NCBI RefSeq assembly: GCF_030817355.1
Contig: NZ_JAUSZH010000001.1
Location: forward strand, 1,674,001-1,738,000
DNA: 64,000 nucleotides
Direction: 5' to 3'
DNA from: Streptomyces sp. V1I1
GTDB taxonomy: Bacteria; Actinomycetota; Actinomycetes; Streptomycetales; Streptomycetaceae
Numbering within the stretch: the first letter of the stretch is position 1; every line of letters begins with the position of its first letter. The translations under genes were made by a program, and so were the position numbers. The notes beneath the pieces were generated by a model. That model was not told where the DNA came from, did not search any database, and saw nothing but the letters and a program-made list of their open reading frames with translations. Shown here piece after piece: positions 15,788 through 26,203 of the stretch.

Positions 15788-16456
15788 ATGGAGACGAGAC
15801 ATCAGTCGTTGCGCACTCCACGAGCTGCGGGCCTGGTGGGGATCATCTTCGCCCTGTTGCTGGCCGGCGCCATCATTCTGGTCCGCCTGTCGATACCGGA
15901 CGAGCCGAGCGACGGGGGCAGCGACTGGTTCATCGATCCCTCGCGTCGGCGCACGGTTCAGACGGCGCTCGACCTCATCCCATTCGCGGGCATCTTCTTC
16001 CTCTGGTTCATGGGCGCTGTGCGCGCACGTATCGGAGAAGCGGAGGACAAGTTCATCGCCACTGTCTTCATGGGCAGCGGTCTGCTGTTCGTGGCGACTC
16101 TTTTCGGGGCCTCGGCGGCAGCCGGAAGCCTGCTGGCCACGGCTGATGGGTCCGGGGCGGGCTCCAACGAGCAACTGTCGTCATTCGGCCAGCACTTCAC
16201 CTACAGCCTTCTGACGACCTACTCGATGCGCATGGCCGCGGTATTCGTCTTCTCGACCTCCTCCATCGGGCATCGGCTCGGAGTTCTTCCGCGCTGGCTT
16301 TCCCTCCTGGGCTATCTCGTCGCCCTGACACTGCTCTTCGTGACGGACAGCATCGCCTGGTCCGAACTGGTCTTCCCCCTCTGGGCGCTGATTGTCAGCA
16401 TCCACATTCTTGTGGCCAGCTTCCGCCCTCGGCCCGCACCAGCCGTCTCCTCATGA
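15788..16456 (+). CDS. Six-helix membrane protein of unknown function
   Basis: 222 aa, starting at ATG 15788 with a purine-rich stretch (GGGAGAGGAGCG) 15-26 nt before it. Hydrophobic helices lie at about 13-33, 58-76, 88-110, 143-163, 176-194 and 196-214. Before helix 2 there is a soluble loop 'PDEPSDGGSDWFIDPSRRR', and 'AVRARIGEAEDKFIATVFMG' follows helix 2. The pattern is like that of several uncharacterised actinobacterial membrane proteins. It is about 110 bp from the ferredoxin gene, so a link with the P450 cassette is possible but not shown. Confidence 0.6.
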   Translation: METRHQSLRTPRAAGLVGIIFALLLAGAIILVRLSIPDEPSDGGSDWFIDPSRRRTVQTALDLIPFAGIFFLWFMGAVRARIGEAEDKFIATVFMGSGLLFVATLFGASAAAGSLLATADGSGAGSNEQLSSFGQHFTYSLLTTYSMRMAAVFVFSTSSIGHRLGVLPRWLSLLGYLVALTLLFVTDSIAWSELVFPLWALIVSIHILVASFRPRPAPAVSS

Positions 16457-16568
16457 CGAGCCATTTCCCGAGCGTTATCGACCGATAACTCCTTTGGCCC
16501 GCTGTGCTCGCGGAAGCACAACAACGCTCGCATGCTGGGGCAGGGACTACTGAAAGGGCGGCCCCCTG

Positions 16569-16805
16569 ATGAGGCTTGTCGTCGATCTCAACCGGTGCCA
16601 GGGGTACGCGCAGTGCGCCTTCCTCGCACCCGATGTATTCGCCATGCACGGCGACGAGGCGCTGTTGTACAACCCGCACGCCGACGATTCACAGCGGGAG
16701 CACGTGGCGCGCGCCGTCGCGTCGTGTCCGGTCCAGGCCATCTTGGTGGACGACCTGGGCGATGCGGCCGCCACGGTGAAGGAGGGCCTGTCCAGTGGCC
16801 AGTGA
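16569..16805 (+). CDS. P450-associated 3Fe-4S-type ferredoxin
   Basis: 78 aa single-cluster ferredoxin. The ligand motif is 'CQGYAQC' (C-x2-x-x-x-C) and later 'CPVQAI'. The middle Cys of a standard 4Fe-4S site is replaced (Tyr/Ala between the first two cysteines), as is typical of P450-partner [3Fe-4S] ferredoxins. ATG 16569 follows AAAGGGCGG. It overlaps the start of the next gene by 11 bp, and the order ferredoxin, reductase, P450 indicates a complete class I electron-transfer chain. Confidence 0.85.
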   Translation: MRLVVDLNRCQGYAQCAFLAPDVFAMHGDEALLYNPHADDSQREHVARAVASCPVQAILVDDLGDAAATVKEGLSSGQ

Positions 16806-18189
16806 CGGGTTCTTGGAATGGATGAGGCGTGAGGGGCGGATCGTGATCGTGGGCGCTTCCCTCGCCGGCCTCCGGGCCGCGGAGACCCTGCGGGAGGAAG
16901 GCTTCACCGGTTCACTGACGCTGATCGGCGACGAGCCCTACGAACCGTACGACCGGCCGCCGCTCTCCAAGCAGGTCCTGCTGGGCAAGGCGACCGCCGA
17001 CCGCACCGCACTGCCCCGGCGTATGGCGCTCGACGCAAACTGGCGGCTCGGTGTCGCCGCAACCGGGCTGGACATGGCGGCCAAACGGGTGCGCCTGGCC
17101 GACGGCGACGAGGTGGAGTACGACCGGCTGCTGATCGCGACCGGCGTTCATGCCCGGCCATGGCCGCATGAGGCAGAAGCCGACCTGGACGGGGTCTTCG
17201 TACTGCGTACGCGCGACGACTCGGCCGGTCTGCACCGGCGGCTGATGGCCGCGCCCCGCCGGGTGCTCGTCATCGGTGCCGGCTTCACCGGCTCGGAGAT
17301 CGCATCCGCCTGCCGCGAGCGCGGGCTGCCGGTCACCGTCGCCGAACGCGCAGCAGCGCCTCTCGTGGGCGCGCTCGGCGGCGTGGTCGGCCAGGCGGCC
17401 GCAGAGCTGCAACGCGAACACGGCGTGGACCTGCGCTGCGGAATCATGGTCACGGGGTTGGAGGGCGACTCGGCGGGACGCCTGCGGAGCGCCCACCTGT
17501 CCGACGGCACCACCATCGACGCGGATGTCGCGGTGGTCTCGCTCGGCGCGACGCGCAACACCGCGTGGCTGGCGGAATCCGGACTCGGCGCCGGCCCGCG
17601 CGGAATCGCCTGCGACGCCGGATGCCGGGCCTTCGACGTCCGGGGCATCGTGACCGACGACATCTTCGTCGCCGGCGACGTCGCACGATCCCCGCACGCG
17701 CTTTTCGGGTACCAGTTCCTGTCCCTCGAACACTGGGGCAATGCCGTCGCACAGGCCGAGATCGCGGCGCACAACATGATCAGCGCCAGTTCGGACCGCC
17801 GTCCGCACCTGTGGGTGCCGGCCTTCTGGTCCTCCCAATTCGGGGTCAGCATCAAGTCGGTCGGCGTGCCGTCCCTGGGCGAGGAGGTCCTCATCGCCCA
17901 AGGGTCACTCGCCGAGCGCCGCTTCACCGGCGTGTACGGATACCAGGGCCGCGTCATCGCCGCCGTCACCTTCGACCAGACGAAGTGGCTGGAGTTCTAC
18001 CAGCGGCAGATCGAAACGGCCGCGCCGTTCCCGCCGGCATTCCCCACGGTGGACCGCCGTCCCGAAGGTCTGCGGCCGGTCCCGGCCGACTTCCCCGACC
18101 CCTCACTGCCCACCCACGGGCCGTCTGTCACCCTCAGCGGCTACTCGCCGACCGACCGGCGGATCACGTTCACCCCTGCCCGAGCCTGA
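16795..18189 (+). CDS. FAD-dependent ferredoxin reductase
   Basis: 464 aa. N-terminal FAD site 'IVIVGASLAGLRAAETLREEG', then 'PYDRPPLSKQVL' typical of oxygenase-coupled NADH-dependent ferredoxin reductases, the second dinucleotide site 'VIGAGFTGSEIAS', and 'GDV' followed by 'EHWGNAVAQAEIAAHNM' near residue 320. GTG 16795 is backed by GGAGGG about 9 nt upstream. It overlaps the ferredoxin gene and probably passes electrons from NAD(P)H to that ferredoxin and on to the P450. Confidence 0.88.
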   Translation: MASDGFLEWMRREGRIVIVGASLAGLRAAETLREEGFTGSLTLIGDEPYEPYDRPPLSKQVLLGKATADRTALPRRMALDANWRLGVAATGLDMAAKRVRLADGDEVEYDRLLIATGVHARPWPHEAEADLDGVFVLRTRDDSAGLHRRLMAAPRRVLVIGAGFTGSEIASACRERGLPVTVAERAAAPLVGALGGVVGQAAAELQREHGVDLRCGIMVTGLEGDSAGRLRSAHLSDGTTIDADVAVVSLGATRNTAWLAESGLGAGPRGIACDAGCRAFDVRGIVTDDIFVAGDVARSPHALFGYQFLSLEHWGNAVAQAEIAAHNMISASSDRRPHLWVPAFWSSQFGVSIKSVGVPSLGEEVLIAQGSLAERRFTGVYGYQGRVIAAVTFDQTKWLEFYQRQIETAAPFPPAFPTVDRRPEGLRPVPADFPDPSLPTHGPSVTLSGYSPTDRRITFTPARA

Positions 18190-18243
18190 CCGCGGCACGG
18201 GGCACCCGGAAGCCCGCTGTCCAACGCCCACAAGGACGCCATC

Positions 18244-19482
18244 ATGACGCAAGGCATGCTCCTGCGGCAGATCACCGATCACGCCAACCGCGCCGACCCC
18301 TATCCCCTGTACGCCGAGCTCCGCAAGACGCCGGTGTCCCAACAGGGAGACGCTCTGTTCGTCGTCAGTACCTACTGGGAGATCAAGAGCCTGCTGCACG
18401 ATCCGCGGATCAGCTCGGACGCCCGTAACCTCTCGCCCCAGGCCGCCGGCGCACTTCCCCAGCAGGAAGAGGAGACAACGGCTCTGCCGCCCGCCTTCCT
18501 GAAGCTCGACCCTCCAGAGCACGACCGGTTGCGCCGTATGACGATGCACCCGTTCGGACCGCCGCACACACCCCGGCGCGTCCACAACATGCACGGCGAA
18601 CTCGCCCGGATCGTTTCCGACCTCATCGACGGCTTCGGAGACCGGGACCAGGTCGACCTCGTCGACAACTTCTCCTACCCCTTCCCCGTGACCGTGATCT
18701 GCCGACTGCTCGGGATTCCACGCGAGGACGAGGCACGCTTCCACTCCTGGGCCGACACCATCGCCGCCAGCCTCGACCCGGACCCGGACCAGGACCCCGG
18801 CGAGCGGCTCCGCGTCACCCAGCAGGCCCGCACCGAACTGGGCATGTACCTGTCCGGGCTCATCGACGAACGTCGCGGCGCACCCGGCGACGACATGCTC
18901 TCCGCGCTGGTCACCGACCATGGCCCGGACGGGCAGATGACCCCGATTGAGGTGCTCAGCACTGCTGCGCTGCTCCTGATCGCCGGCCACGAGACCACGG
19001 TCAACCTCATCACCAACGGCATGCTCACCCTGCTGCGCAACCCGGACGTTCTCAAGCGGCTGCGGGACGAACCCCGCCTGGCCGTCCCGCTCGTGGAAGA
19101 ACTCCTGCGCTTCGAGCCCCCTGTGCAGCTGCTTCCACAGCGCACCACCCTCGCGGACATCGACATCGCCGGCACCACCATCCCCAAGGGCGCGTCCGTC
19201 TGGCTCGTCCTGGCCTCCGGCAACCGGGACCCGCAACGGTTCCTCGACCCCGACCGGTTCGACCCCGACCGGAAGGACAACCAGCACCTCGGCTTCGGCA
19301 GCGGCATCCACAACTGCTTCGGCGCGCCCCTCGCCCGCCTGGAGGCACAGCTCGCCCTGACCGAGCTCGCCCGCAGGCTCGACAACCCCCGCCTGCTGGA
19401 GGACCCACCCCCCTACCGCCAGAACGCCGTCCTGCGCGGACCCCGCCACCTGAACATCGCGTTCGACGGCTTCCGTGCCTAG
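18244..19482 (+). CDS. Cytochrome P450 monooxygenase
   Basis: 412 aa, normal for a bacterial CYP. Visible motifs are the oxygen-binding I-helix 'AGHETT' (about 248-253), the K-helix ExxR in 'EELLRFEP' (about 286), and the heme loop 'FGSGIHNCFG' with Cys at about residue 358. The substrate is unknown. Sequence features resemble the CYP105/107 groups that tailor secondary metabolites. It is 54 bp after the reductase and ends the cassette. The whiE-type cluster starts about 1.5 kb further on, but no direct link is demonstrated. Confidence 0.9.
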   Translation: MTQGMLLRQITDHANRADPYPLYAELRKTPVSQQGDALFVVSTYWEIKSLLHDPRISSDARNLSPQAAGALPQQEEETTALPPAFLKLDPPEHDRLRRMTMHPFGPPHTPRRVHNMHGELARIVSDLIDGFGDRDQVDLVDNFSYPFPVTVICRLLGIPREDEARFHSWADTIAASLDPDPDQDPGERLRVTQQARTELGMYLSGLIDERRGAPGDDMLSALVTDHGPDGQMTPIEVLSTAALLLIAGHETTVNLITNGMLTLLRNPDVLKRLRDEPRLAVPLVEELLRFEPPVQLLPQRTTLADIDIAGTTIPKGASVWLVLASGNRDPQRFLDPDRFDPDRKDNQHLGFGSGIHNCFGAPLARLEAQLALTELARRLDNPRLLEDPPPYRQNAVLRGPRHLNIAFDGFRA

Positions 19483-19804
19483 CGAAGCTCTGTGAGGCGA
19501 AGACCTGTTGTCGCGGAGCCTCCTCCATCGTCTCCTGTGCGACCCCGCCGCCCGAGTGGGCGACGGGGTCGCCGTCGCGATGTCCGACGACGACCCCGGC
19601 GCCGCACCGACCGCGCTGCCCACGATCACGCCGCGGCATTCGCGCCTCAGCGGTTGGCGTGCTCGGCCCACACCCCCTTGAGCACCGCCCGGCCGAGGCG
19701 CAGTTGGCCCAGTCGGGGGGACGTGAGCGGCCATTCGCGCACAGTAGGTATCCATCCGCTCACTCCATGTGGCGAGCGCGGATGATCGCCCATAGCTTCG
19801 CCTC
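19483..19804. other. Intergenic stretch with one unidentified short ORF
   Basis: A 322-bp gap between the P450 and the beta-helix protein. On the minus strand 19647-19763 encodes 38 residues (MSGWIPTVREWPLTSPRL, then GQLRLGRAVLKGVWAEH). It has protein-like composition and could be the C-terminal remnant of a lost gene. No terminator hairpin or promoter stands out, apart from a possible start region before 19805. Confidence 0.35.
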
Positions 19805-20869
19805 ATGACGAAACGACAGATCAGATGCCTCGCATGCATCTCAGTAATCATGGTCACCGGACTGGGCGCCGCGGCGCCGTCCACCGGACCGGCCAGGCAC
19901 ACGGTGTATCCGGGCGAATCGATTCAGGCGGCGGTCGACGCCGCCGCGCCGGGAGACACAATCTTCCTCTACCCCGGCACCTACCGAGAGAGCGTGCTCA
20001 TCACCAAGGCGGACCTGACCCTGCGCGGGTCCGGCAGGAGCACGGTCATCATGCCGGGGCCCGCTGCCACGCCGACCGCCAACACCTGTGCGCAGAGCGG
20101 CAACGGCATCTGTGTGATGGGTACGGCGGCCAAGACCGTCGACGGGGTCAGCATCCGCTCACTCACCCTCTCGGGCTTCAAGAAGAACGCCATCTGGGCG
20201 TCCGGCACCGACCGGCTGACGGTCAGAAGGGTGCTCGCCGAGAAGAACGGCATCTGGGGCATCGCTCAGCAGAAGTCCACCCGGGGTGTGTTCCGTGGCA
20301 ACGTCGCGCGGGACAACGGCGACGCCGGCATCTTCATCGCCAACACGGTCGACGAGGAGGGCGGGGCGACCGACACCATGGGTGCGGTGGTCGCGGACAA
20401 CGTACTGATCGGGAACCGGATCGGAGTCACGGTCAGGCGGGTCCGTAACCTCACCGTCCGCGGCAATGCCATGACCGAGAACTGTGCCGGCGTGTTCGTC
20501 GTGGGCGACGAATCGAAGCCCGCGGCCGGCGCGATGACCGTACGCGGCAACATGATCTACAAGAACAACAAGTTCTGCGCCGCCACCCCGCGCCTGCCCG
20601 CCATCCAGGGCTCCGGCATCGTCCTCACCGGTTCCGAGGCGACCGTCGTCCGCTCGAACCAGATCCTGAACAACGTGGGCGCAACGCCGCTCTCCGGCGG
20701 AATCGTGCTGTTCAAGAGCTTCGTGGGCGCCCAGAACACCGCCAACGTCATCCAGAACAACCAGGTGCAGGGCAACAAGACGGCGGACCTGGTCGACCAA
20801 GAAGGGGGGACGGACAACACGTTCCTCAACAACGTGTGCCAGGAATCCGCCCCCGCAGGGATGTGCTGA
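19805..20869 (+). CDS. Secreted right-handed parallel beta-helix protein
   Basis: 354 aa. A signal peptide (about 1-27, 'RCLACISVIMVTGLGAAAP') precedes a NosD/pectate-lyase-like beta-helix. 'SIQAAVDAAAPGDTIFLYPGTY' is the usual entry to such folds, followed by repeats of hydrophobic-Gly/Asn pattern ('DGVSIRSLTLSGFKKNAIW', 'VFRGNVARDNGDAGIFIAN', 'LTVRGNAMTENCAGVFV'). There are three to four cysteines. Members bind or degrade polysaccharides, but no catalytic signature is obvious here. It ends 35 bp before the methyltransferase start, so the two may share a transcript. Confidence 0.75.
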   Translation: MTKRQIRCLACISVIMVTGLGAAAPSTGPARHTVYPGESIQAAVDAAAPGDTIFLYPGTYRESVLITKADLTLRGSGRSTVIMPGPAATPTANTCAQSGNGICVMGTAAKTVDGVSIRSLTLSGFKKNAIWASGTDRLTVRRVLAEKNGIWGIAQQKSTRGVFRGNVARDNGDAGIFIANTVDEEGGATDTMGAVVADNVLIGNRIGVTVRRVRNLTVRGNAMTENCAGVFVVGDESKPAAGAMTVRGNMIYKNNKFCAATPRLPAIQGSGIVLTGSEATVVRSNQILNNVGATPLSGGIVLFKSFVGAQNTANVIQNNQVQGNKTADLVDQEGGTDNTFLNNVCQESAPAGMC

Positions 20870-20904
20870 CCGGTGTTCCCCGACACCCGGAGAATCGAGG
20901 CGGT

Positions 20905-21957
20905 ATGACCACCGTTACCCCCAGACCAGCGTCAACCTTCGAGTCCACTCCCCAGTCGGCCATGCGCATGCGGGAGCTCGTCTTCGGAGCGGCATGCGCC
21001 GCTGCCGTGCGTGCTGCGGCCCGGCTGGGTGTGGCCGACGCACTCGGCGACGCGCCGGCGACCGCGGAGGAACTCGCGGCCGCGCTGAACACCGAACCGC
21101 AGCCCCTGCGCCGGCTCCTGCGCGCCCTGTCCTGTTACGGCGTCTTCGTCGAGACCGAGGACGGGACGTTCGCCCATACGGACATGTCCCTCATGCTGCG
21201 CGAGGACGCCCCCAACAGCCTGCGGTACATCGCCCTGTGGTGCACGGAGCCATGGACCTGGGACGCGTGGCCGCGGCTCGACGACGCGGTGCGTTCGGGC
21301 AAGAGCATCTTCCACGAGCTGTACGGCAAGGGGTTCTTCGAGTATCTGCACCAGGACGCGCACGAGTCGGCCCATGTCTTCAACCGCGCCATGACCACCT
21401 CCAGCGTGCAGTCCGCGCTGGAGGTCGCGGAGCTCCTCGACCTGACCGGGATCCGTGTGGTCGCGGACATCGGGGGCGGCCAGGGGCATGTGCTGGCGAG
21501 TCTGCTCGAGAAGCATCCGGACGTCCGGGGCACCCTGCTCGATCTGCCCGACGTGGTGGCGAAGGCGGACCCCCGGCTGCGGGCCGGCGGCTCGCTGGCG
21601 GAGCGGGTGCGCATCGTTCCCGGGGACTGCCGGGAGGACATCCCGGTCGAGGCCGATCTCTACATCGTCAAGAACATCCTGGAGTGGGACGACGAGAGCA
21701 CACTCAGGACGCTGGGGAACATCGTCACGGTGGCCCGCCCGGGCGCCAGGGTCGTCGTCATCGAGAATCTCGTCGACGACACTCCCTCGATGAGGTTCAC
21801 GACGGCGATGGACCTGCTTCTGCTCCTCAATGTCGGCGGTGCGAAGCACACCAAGGCAAGCCTGGTGGACAGGATGACCGAGGCGGGCCTGCTCGTCGGC
21901 GAGATCCGTCCGGTGAACGCGTATCTCCATGCGTTCGAGGGCGCCGTGCCCGAGTGA
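20905..21957 (+). CDS. SAM-dependent O-methyltransferase, aromatic polyketide type
   Basis: 350 aa from ATG 20905 (GAGG 5 nt upstream), not from the upstream in-frame start inside the beta-helix gene. An N-terminal dimerisation/winged-helix domain (1-110) is followed by a Rossmann methyltransferase domain with motif I 'VVADIGGGQGHVLA' and 'GDCREDIP'. This is the layout of the AcOMT/TcmN-type family acting on aromatic polyketides and other phenolics. It converges on whiE ORFVII with a strong terminator between. The S. coelicolor whiE locus as I recall it lacks such a gene, so a methylated pigment is possible. Confidence 0.8.
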   Translation: MTTVTPRPASTFESTPQSAMRMRELVFGAACAAAVRAAARLGVADALGDAPATAEELAAALNTEPQPLRRLLRALSCYGVFVETEDGTFAHTDMSLMLREDAPNSLRYIALWCTEPWTWDAWPRLDDAVRSGKSIFHELYGKGFFEYLHQDAHESAHVFNRAMTTSSVQSALEVAELLDLTGIRVVADIGGGQGHVLASLLEKHPDVRGTLLDLPDVVAKADPRLRAGGSLAERVRIVPGDCREDIPVEADLYIVKNILEWDDESTLRTLGNIVTVARPGARVVVIENLVDDTPSMRFTTAMDLLLLLNVGGAKHTKASLVDRMTEAGLLVGEIRPVNAYLHAFEGAVPE

Positions 21958-21987
21958 GACCCTGCGGCACACTCCTACGGCACAAAA

Positions 21988-22020
21988 GCCCCGGGCCCGG
22001 CACAGAGCCGGGCCCGGGGC
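21988..22020. terminator. Bidirectional terminator between methyltransferase and whiE ORFVII
   Basis: Perfect 14-bp GC-only arms (21988-22001 and 22007-22020) with a 5-nt ACAGA loop. AAAA precedes it and an A/T-rich AATTGTTGTG follows, so it can terminate in both directions. It sits between the convergent stops at 21957 and 22031. Confidence 0.9.
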
Positions 22021-22030
22021 AATTGTTGTG

Positions 22031-22363
22031 TCAGGCCGCTCCGTCACGCTCCCACCGGTAGAACTGGCGGGCCATCGCGTCCTTGGGGGTGCGCCAGGTC
22101 TCCGGGTCGTACGGGCTGACGAAGGCGGTGAGCCGGTCGCTGATGTCCCGGAACGCCGGATGGTCCGTCACCTTCGCGATCTCGGGGCCGGGGGGCCGCT
22201 CGGATTCGATCAGGTGCAGATACACGTCGCCGAACTGGAACAGGCTGCGCCGGGCGACCCCGACGAGGTGCGGCAGTTCGCCGTTGTCGGAGGCCTCGAA
22301 CAGCCTGGCGATGTCCGGGGCCGACTCCGGCGCCATACGGGCGACGATCAGGGCTTGGTGCAT
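22031..22363 (-). CDS. whiE-ORFVII: Spore-pigment polyketide cyclase, TcmI family
   Basis: 110 aa, standard size. Begins 'MHQALIVARMAPESAPDIARLF' and contains 'VARRSLFQFGDVYLHLIE' and 'SPYDPETWRTPKDAMARQFYRWE', the signature of the TcmI-like ferredoxin-fold cyclases that close later rings of aromatic polyketides. It is the last gene of the minus-strand whiE operon, 40 bp after the aromatase gene. Confidence 0.88.
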   Translation of the reverse strand: MHQALIVARMAPESAPDIARLFEASDNGELPHLVGVARRSLFQFGDVYLHLIESERPPGPEIAKVTDHPAFRDISDRLTAFVSPYDPETWRTPKDAMARQFYRWERDGAA

Positions 22364-22403
22364 CGGGGAGCTCCCTTTCTCTCTCAGGTCCCTTGCCCGG
22401 GGT

Positions 22404-23142
<739 letters not shown>

Positions 23143-23157
23143 GGGGACTTCTCCTTC

Positions 23158-24408
23158 TCACGAGGGGGTGTCGGTGGCGCTGCGCAGCACCAGCGCCGCG
23201 TTCGAGCCCATCAGCCCGCGGCTCAGCACCAGCGCAGTCCGCAGCTGCGCGGGGCGGGCCTTGCCCGTGACGACGTCGAGGTCGTGGCACACGTCGAAGA
23301 CGTTGGGCGTGGGCGGTACGAGGCCGTGCTCCATGGCCAGCACCGCGGCGGCCGTGTCGAGCACGGGGCCTCCGCAGTAGGCCCGTCCGGTACCGGTCTT
23401 GGGTGCCGTCACCGGTACGCGCCGGCCGTGTGCGCCCAGCGCGTCGGCGATCGCCAGCGCCTCGGCCCGGTCGGCCTCCGGCACGCCGAGCGCGTCCGCG
23501 AAGACCACGTCGACCTCCTCGGGCGCGCACTGGGCCTCCGCCAGCGCACCGCGGATCGCGTGGGCCAGACCCTCCCGGGACTGCTCCCACTGGGAAGGCC
23601 CGGTGAAGGTGGCCGCGTGCCCTGCCACCAGGGCGCGCGGCCGGGCGCCTCGGCGGCGGGCCGCCGCCGCCTCCTCGACCACGAGCATCGCTCCGCCTTC
23701 GGCGGGGACGAAGCCACAGGCGTCGGAGGTGAAGGGCCTGTAGGCGCGTGTCGGGTCCTCACAGGTGCTCAGGTCCTCGTACCCGAGCTGGCAGACGACC
23801 GAGTACGGGGCGAGCGGGGCTTCCGCGGCGCCGACGACGACGGCGTCGGTGCCGCGTCGTACCGCCCTTGCGGCGTGCGCGAACGCGTCGAGTCCACCAG
23901 CTTCGTCGCTGGCGACGACGCCGCAGGGTCCCTTGAAGCCGGCGCGGATGGATATCTGGCCGGTGCTGGCCGCGTAGAACCAGGCGATGGACTGGTACGG
24001 GCCGACGAAGCGGGAGCCCTGGCCCCACAGCCGCTGCAGTTCACGCTGTCCGAATTCGCCGCCGCCGGACCCGGCGGCGGTCACCACACCAACGGCGAAG
24101 GGCGAGCCTTCGTAGTCGGCGCGGCCGAGCCGGGCGTCGTCGAGGGCGAGATCGGCCGCGGCCATCGCGAAGTGCGTGAAGCGGTCGGTCTGGACGAGGT
24201 AGCGCTCTTCGATCAGCGCACCGGGGTCGAAGTCGCGCACCTCCCCCGCCACACGGAGCGGCAGTTGCTCGCAGCCCTCGCGGGTGACCCGGTCGAGGAC
24301 GCTGGTGCCCGCCTGGGTCGACTTCCAGAAGACTTCGGTGCCGAACCCGTTGGGGGCGATGACGCCGATGCCTGTGATGACCGTCTGCCGGGCTTCTCCG
24401 GAGCTCAT
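23158..24408 (-). CDS. whiE-ORFIV: Ketosynthase chain-length factor (KS-beta)
   Basis: 416 aa from ATG 24408, which overlaps the KS-alpha stop as ATGA. At the position of the KS nucleophile the sequence reads '[12 protein letters not shown]': Glu169 replaces Cys, where most chain-length factors have Gln. Otherwise the thiolase fold is conserved, with '[12 protein letters not shown]' and a C-terminal '[17 protein letters not shown]'. Together with KS-alpha it forms the minimal PKS heterodimer and sets chain length. Confidence 0.92.
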   Translation of the reverse strand: MSSGEARQTVITGIGVIAPNGFGTEVFWKSTQAGTSVLDRVTREGCEQLPLRVAGEVRDFDPGALIEERYLVQTDRFTHFAMAAADLALDDARLGRADYEGSPFAVGVVTAAGSGGGEFGQRELQRLWGQGSRFVGPYQSIAWFYAASTGQISIRAGFKGPCGVVASDEAGGLDAFAHAARAVRRGTDAVVVGAAEAPLAPYSVVCQLGYEDLSTCEDPTRAYRPFTSDACGFVPAEGGAMLVVEEAAAARRRGARPRALVAGHAATFTGPSQWEQSREGLAHAIRGALAEAQCAPEEVDVVFADALGVPEADRAEALAIADALGAHGRRVPVTAPKTGTGRAYCGGPVLDTAAAVLAMEHGLVPPTPNVFDVCHDLDVVTGKARPAQLRTALVLSRGLMGSNAALVLRSATDTPS

Positions 24409-25673
24409 CGCGCCCTCCCACTTGGCCGGGTCAGGACGACCGCTGACTGGAATCCGCCGAACCCGCTGCCGACCGAGAGCACGCTGCGCAGCTTCCGGGG
24501 GCGGGCGGTGCGCGGCACGTAGTCCAGGTCGCATTCGGGGTCGGGGGTCTCGTAGTTCGCCGTCGGCGGCACTACTTGCCGGTCCATGGCGAGGACGCAG
24601 GCCACGAGTTCGATCGCTCCGATGGCGCCCAGTGAGTGGCCCACCATCGATTTGATCGAGCTCATGGGCGTCTTGTAGGCGTGGTCGCCCAAGGAGCGTT
24701 TCACCGCGGCCGTCTCGTGCCGGTCGTTCTGTTTGGTGCCCGAGCCGTGCGCGTTGACGTAGTCGATCTCGGAGCTGTTGATACGGGAGTGATCGAGGGC
24801 GCTGTTGATCGCCTGGGCCATCTCCAGTCCATCGGGGGTCAGTCCCGTCATGTGGTAGGCGTTGCCGAAGGTGGCGTAGCCGCCTATCTCGCAGTACACC
24901 CGCGCGCCGCGGGCCCGGGCGTGCTCCAGTTCCTCCAGGACCAGTACGGCGCCGCCCTCACCCATGACGAACCCGTCCCGGTTGGCGTCGAACGGCCGGG
25001 ATGCGTGGGCCGGGTCGTCGTTGTTCGGCGAGGTCGCCTTGATCGCGTCGAAGCATGCGACCGTGATCGGGGAGATCGGTGAGTCCGACGCACCCGCGAC
25101 GCAGACGTCGAGCCGGCCGTCCTGGATGGCGTGGCAGGCGTAGCCGATCGCGTCGAGCCCTGAGGTGCAGCCCGTCGAGACGGTCTGCACCGGACCGTGG
25201 GCGCCGACCTGTTCGGCCACCGCTGAGGCGAGGGAGCTCGGTGAGAACGCGCGGTGCAGATGCGGTCCGGCCGGCCGGTGGTCCACGTCCCAGCGCTCGC
25301 CCTTGCCGCTGACCGCGACATAGTCGTGCTCCAGGCGGGTGGTTCCACCCACCGCCGTGCCGAGCGAGACCCCCATACGCCAGGGGTCCTTCTTCTCCGG
25401 ATCGATGCCGGAGTCGCGTATCGCCTCCTCGGCGGCCACCAGCGCGAACTGGATGTACCGGTCCGAGCGCGCCACCTGCTCCCGGTCGAGACCGTGGGCC
25501 CCGGGGTCGAAGTCGACCTCGGCGGCGATGCGCGAGCGGAAGCCCTCCGGGTTGAAGAGCGTTATGCCGCGCGTCGCCGTACGGCCGTTCGCGAGCAGGT
25601 CCCAGAACGCCTGGGCGCCGACTCCGCCGGGGGCGACGATACCGACCCCGGTGACCGCCACCCGCCGGCTCAC
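24405..25673 (-). CDS. whiE-ORFIII: Ketosynthase alpha (KS)
   Basis: 422 aa. Active-site Cys169 in '[12 protein letters not shown]', with catalytic histidines in '[14 protein letters not shown]' and '[11 protein letters not shown]'. This is the condensing subunit of the spore-pigment PKS. It overlaps the cupin gene upstream and the CLF gene downstream by 4 bp each (ATGA), so three genes are translationally coupled. Confidence 0.95.
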   Translation of the reverse strand: MSRRVAVTGVGIVAPGGVGAQAFWDLLANGRTATRGITLFNPEGFRSRIAAEVDFDPGAHGLDREQVARSDRYIQFALVAAEEAIRDSGIDPEKKDPWRMGVSLGTAVGGTTRLEHDYVAVSGKGERWDVDHRPAGPHLHRAFSPSSLASAVAEQVGAHGPVQTVSTGCTSGLDAIGYACHAIQDGRLDVCVAGASDSPISPITVACFDAIKATSPNNDDPAHASRPFDANRDGFVMGEGGAVLVLEELEHARARGARVYCEIGGYATFGNAYHMTGLTPDGLEMAQAINSALDHSRINSSEIDYVNAHGSGTKQNDRHETAAVKRSLGDHAYKTPMSSIKSMVGHSLGAIGAIELVACVLAMDRQVVPPTANYETPDPECDLDYVPRTARPRKLRSVLSVGSGFGGFQSAVVLTRPSGRAR

Positions 25674-26137
25674 GAAACGACCCCAGTCCGTTCCGGCGGC
25701 CTGCCCTGCTCGGCGCTTCCGGGGTGTCCGGTGTCGTTGTCGTCGGGCCGCTCGTTCTCCTCCGTGTCGACGTGCCCGAGCTCCGGGCGCGGGGCGAGCG
25801 GGCCGAGGTGGAAGACCATGCGGGCTTCCACGTCCCCGACGTTACGGAACCGGTGGCGCACGTTCAGGGGGATCAGGAGGCCCTGATCCGACCGCATCGG
25901 GTGCGTCTCACCATCCAGATCCACCTCCAGAAGCCCGTTCACCACGTACACGAACTCCTCGGAGTACGGGTGGTAGTGCTCGCCGATGCGTTCGCCGGGC
26001 TGCACGATGGCAAGGCCCATGAATCCACTGGTGGCGCCCACCGCGGTCGGGGTGAGCATGGCGCGCAGGTCGCCTCCGCGCCTGCGGTTGGGCTGGGTTT
26101 CGCTGAGGTCCACGATGCGTGGGCGGTGCGTGGTCAT
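25670..26137 (-). CDS. whiE-ORFII: Cupin-domain protein of the spore-pigment cluster
   Basis: 155 aa. A single cupin barrel with '[21 protein letters not shown]' and '[16 protein letters not shown]', which supply the usual His/Glu metal ligands. The C-terminus is acidic and disordered. Its exact role is not established; cupins in related clusters are thought to aid cyclisation or oxidation. It overlaps the KS-alpha start by 4 bp. Confidence 0.88.
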   Translation of the reverse strand: MTTHRPRIVDLSETQPNRRRGGDLRAMLTPTAVGATSGFMGLAIVQPGERIGEHYHPYSEEFVYVVNGLLEVDLDGETHPMRSDQGLLIPLNVRHRFRNVGDVEARMVFHLGPLAPRPELGHVDTEENERPDDNDTGHPGSAEQGRPPERTGVVS

Positions 26138-26203
26138 GAATGGTTCCTCCAGGTGCTTGCCCCCGACGGCTCGGCCGGTGGCCGTGATGGCCGGACGCGC
26201 GGT

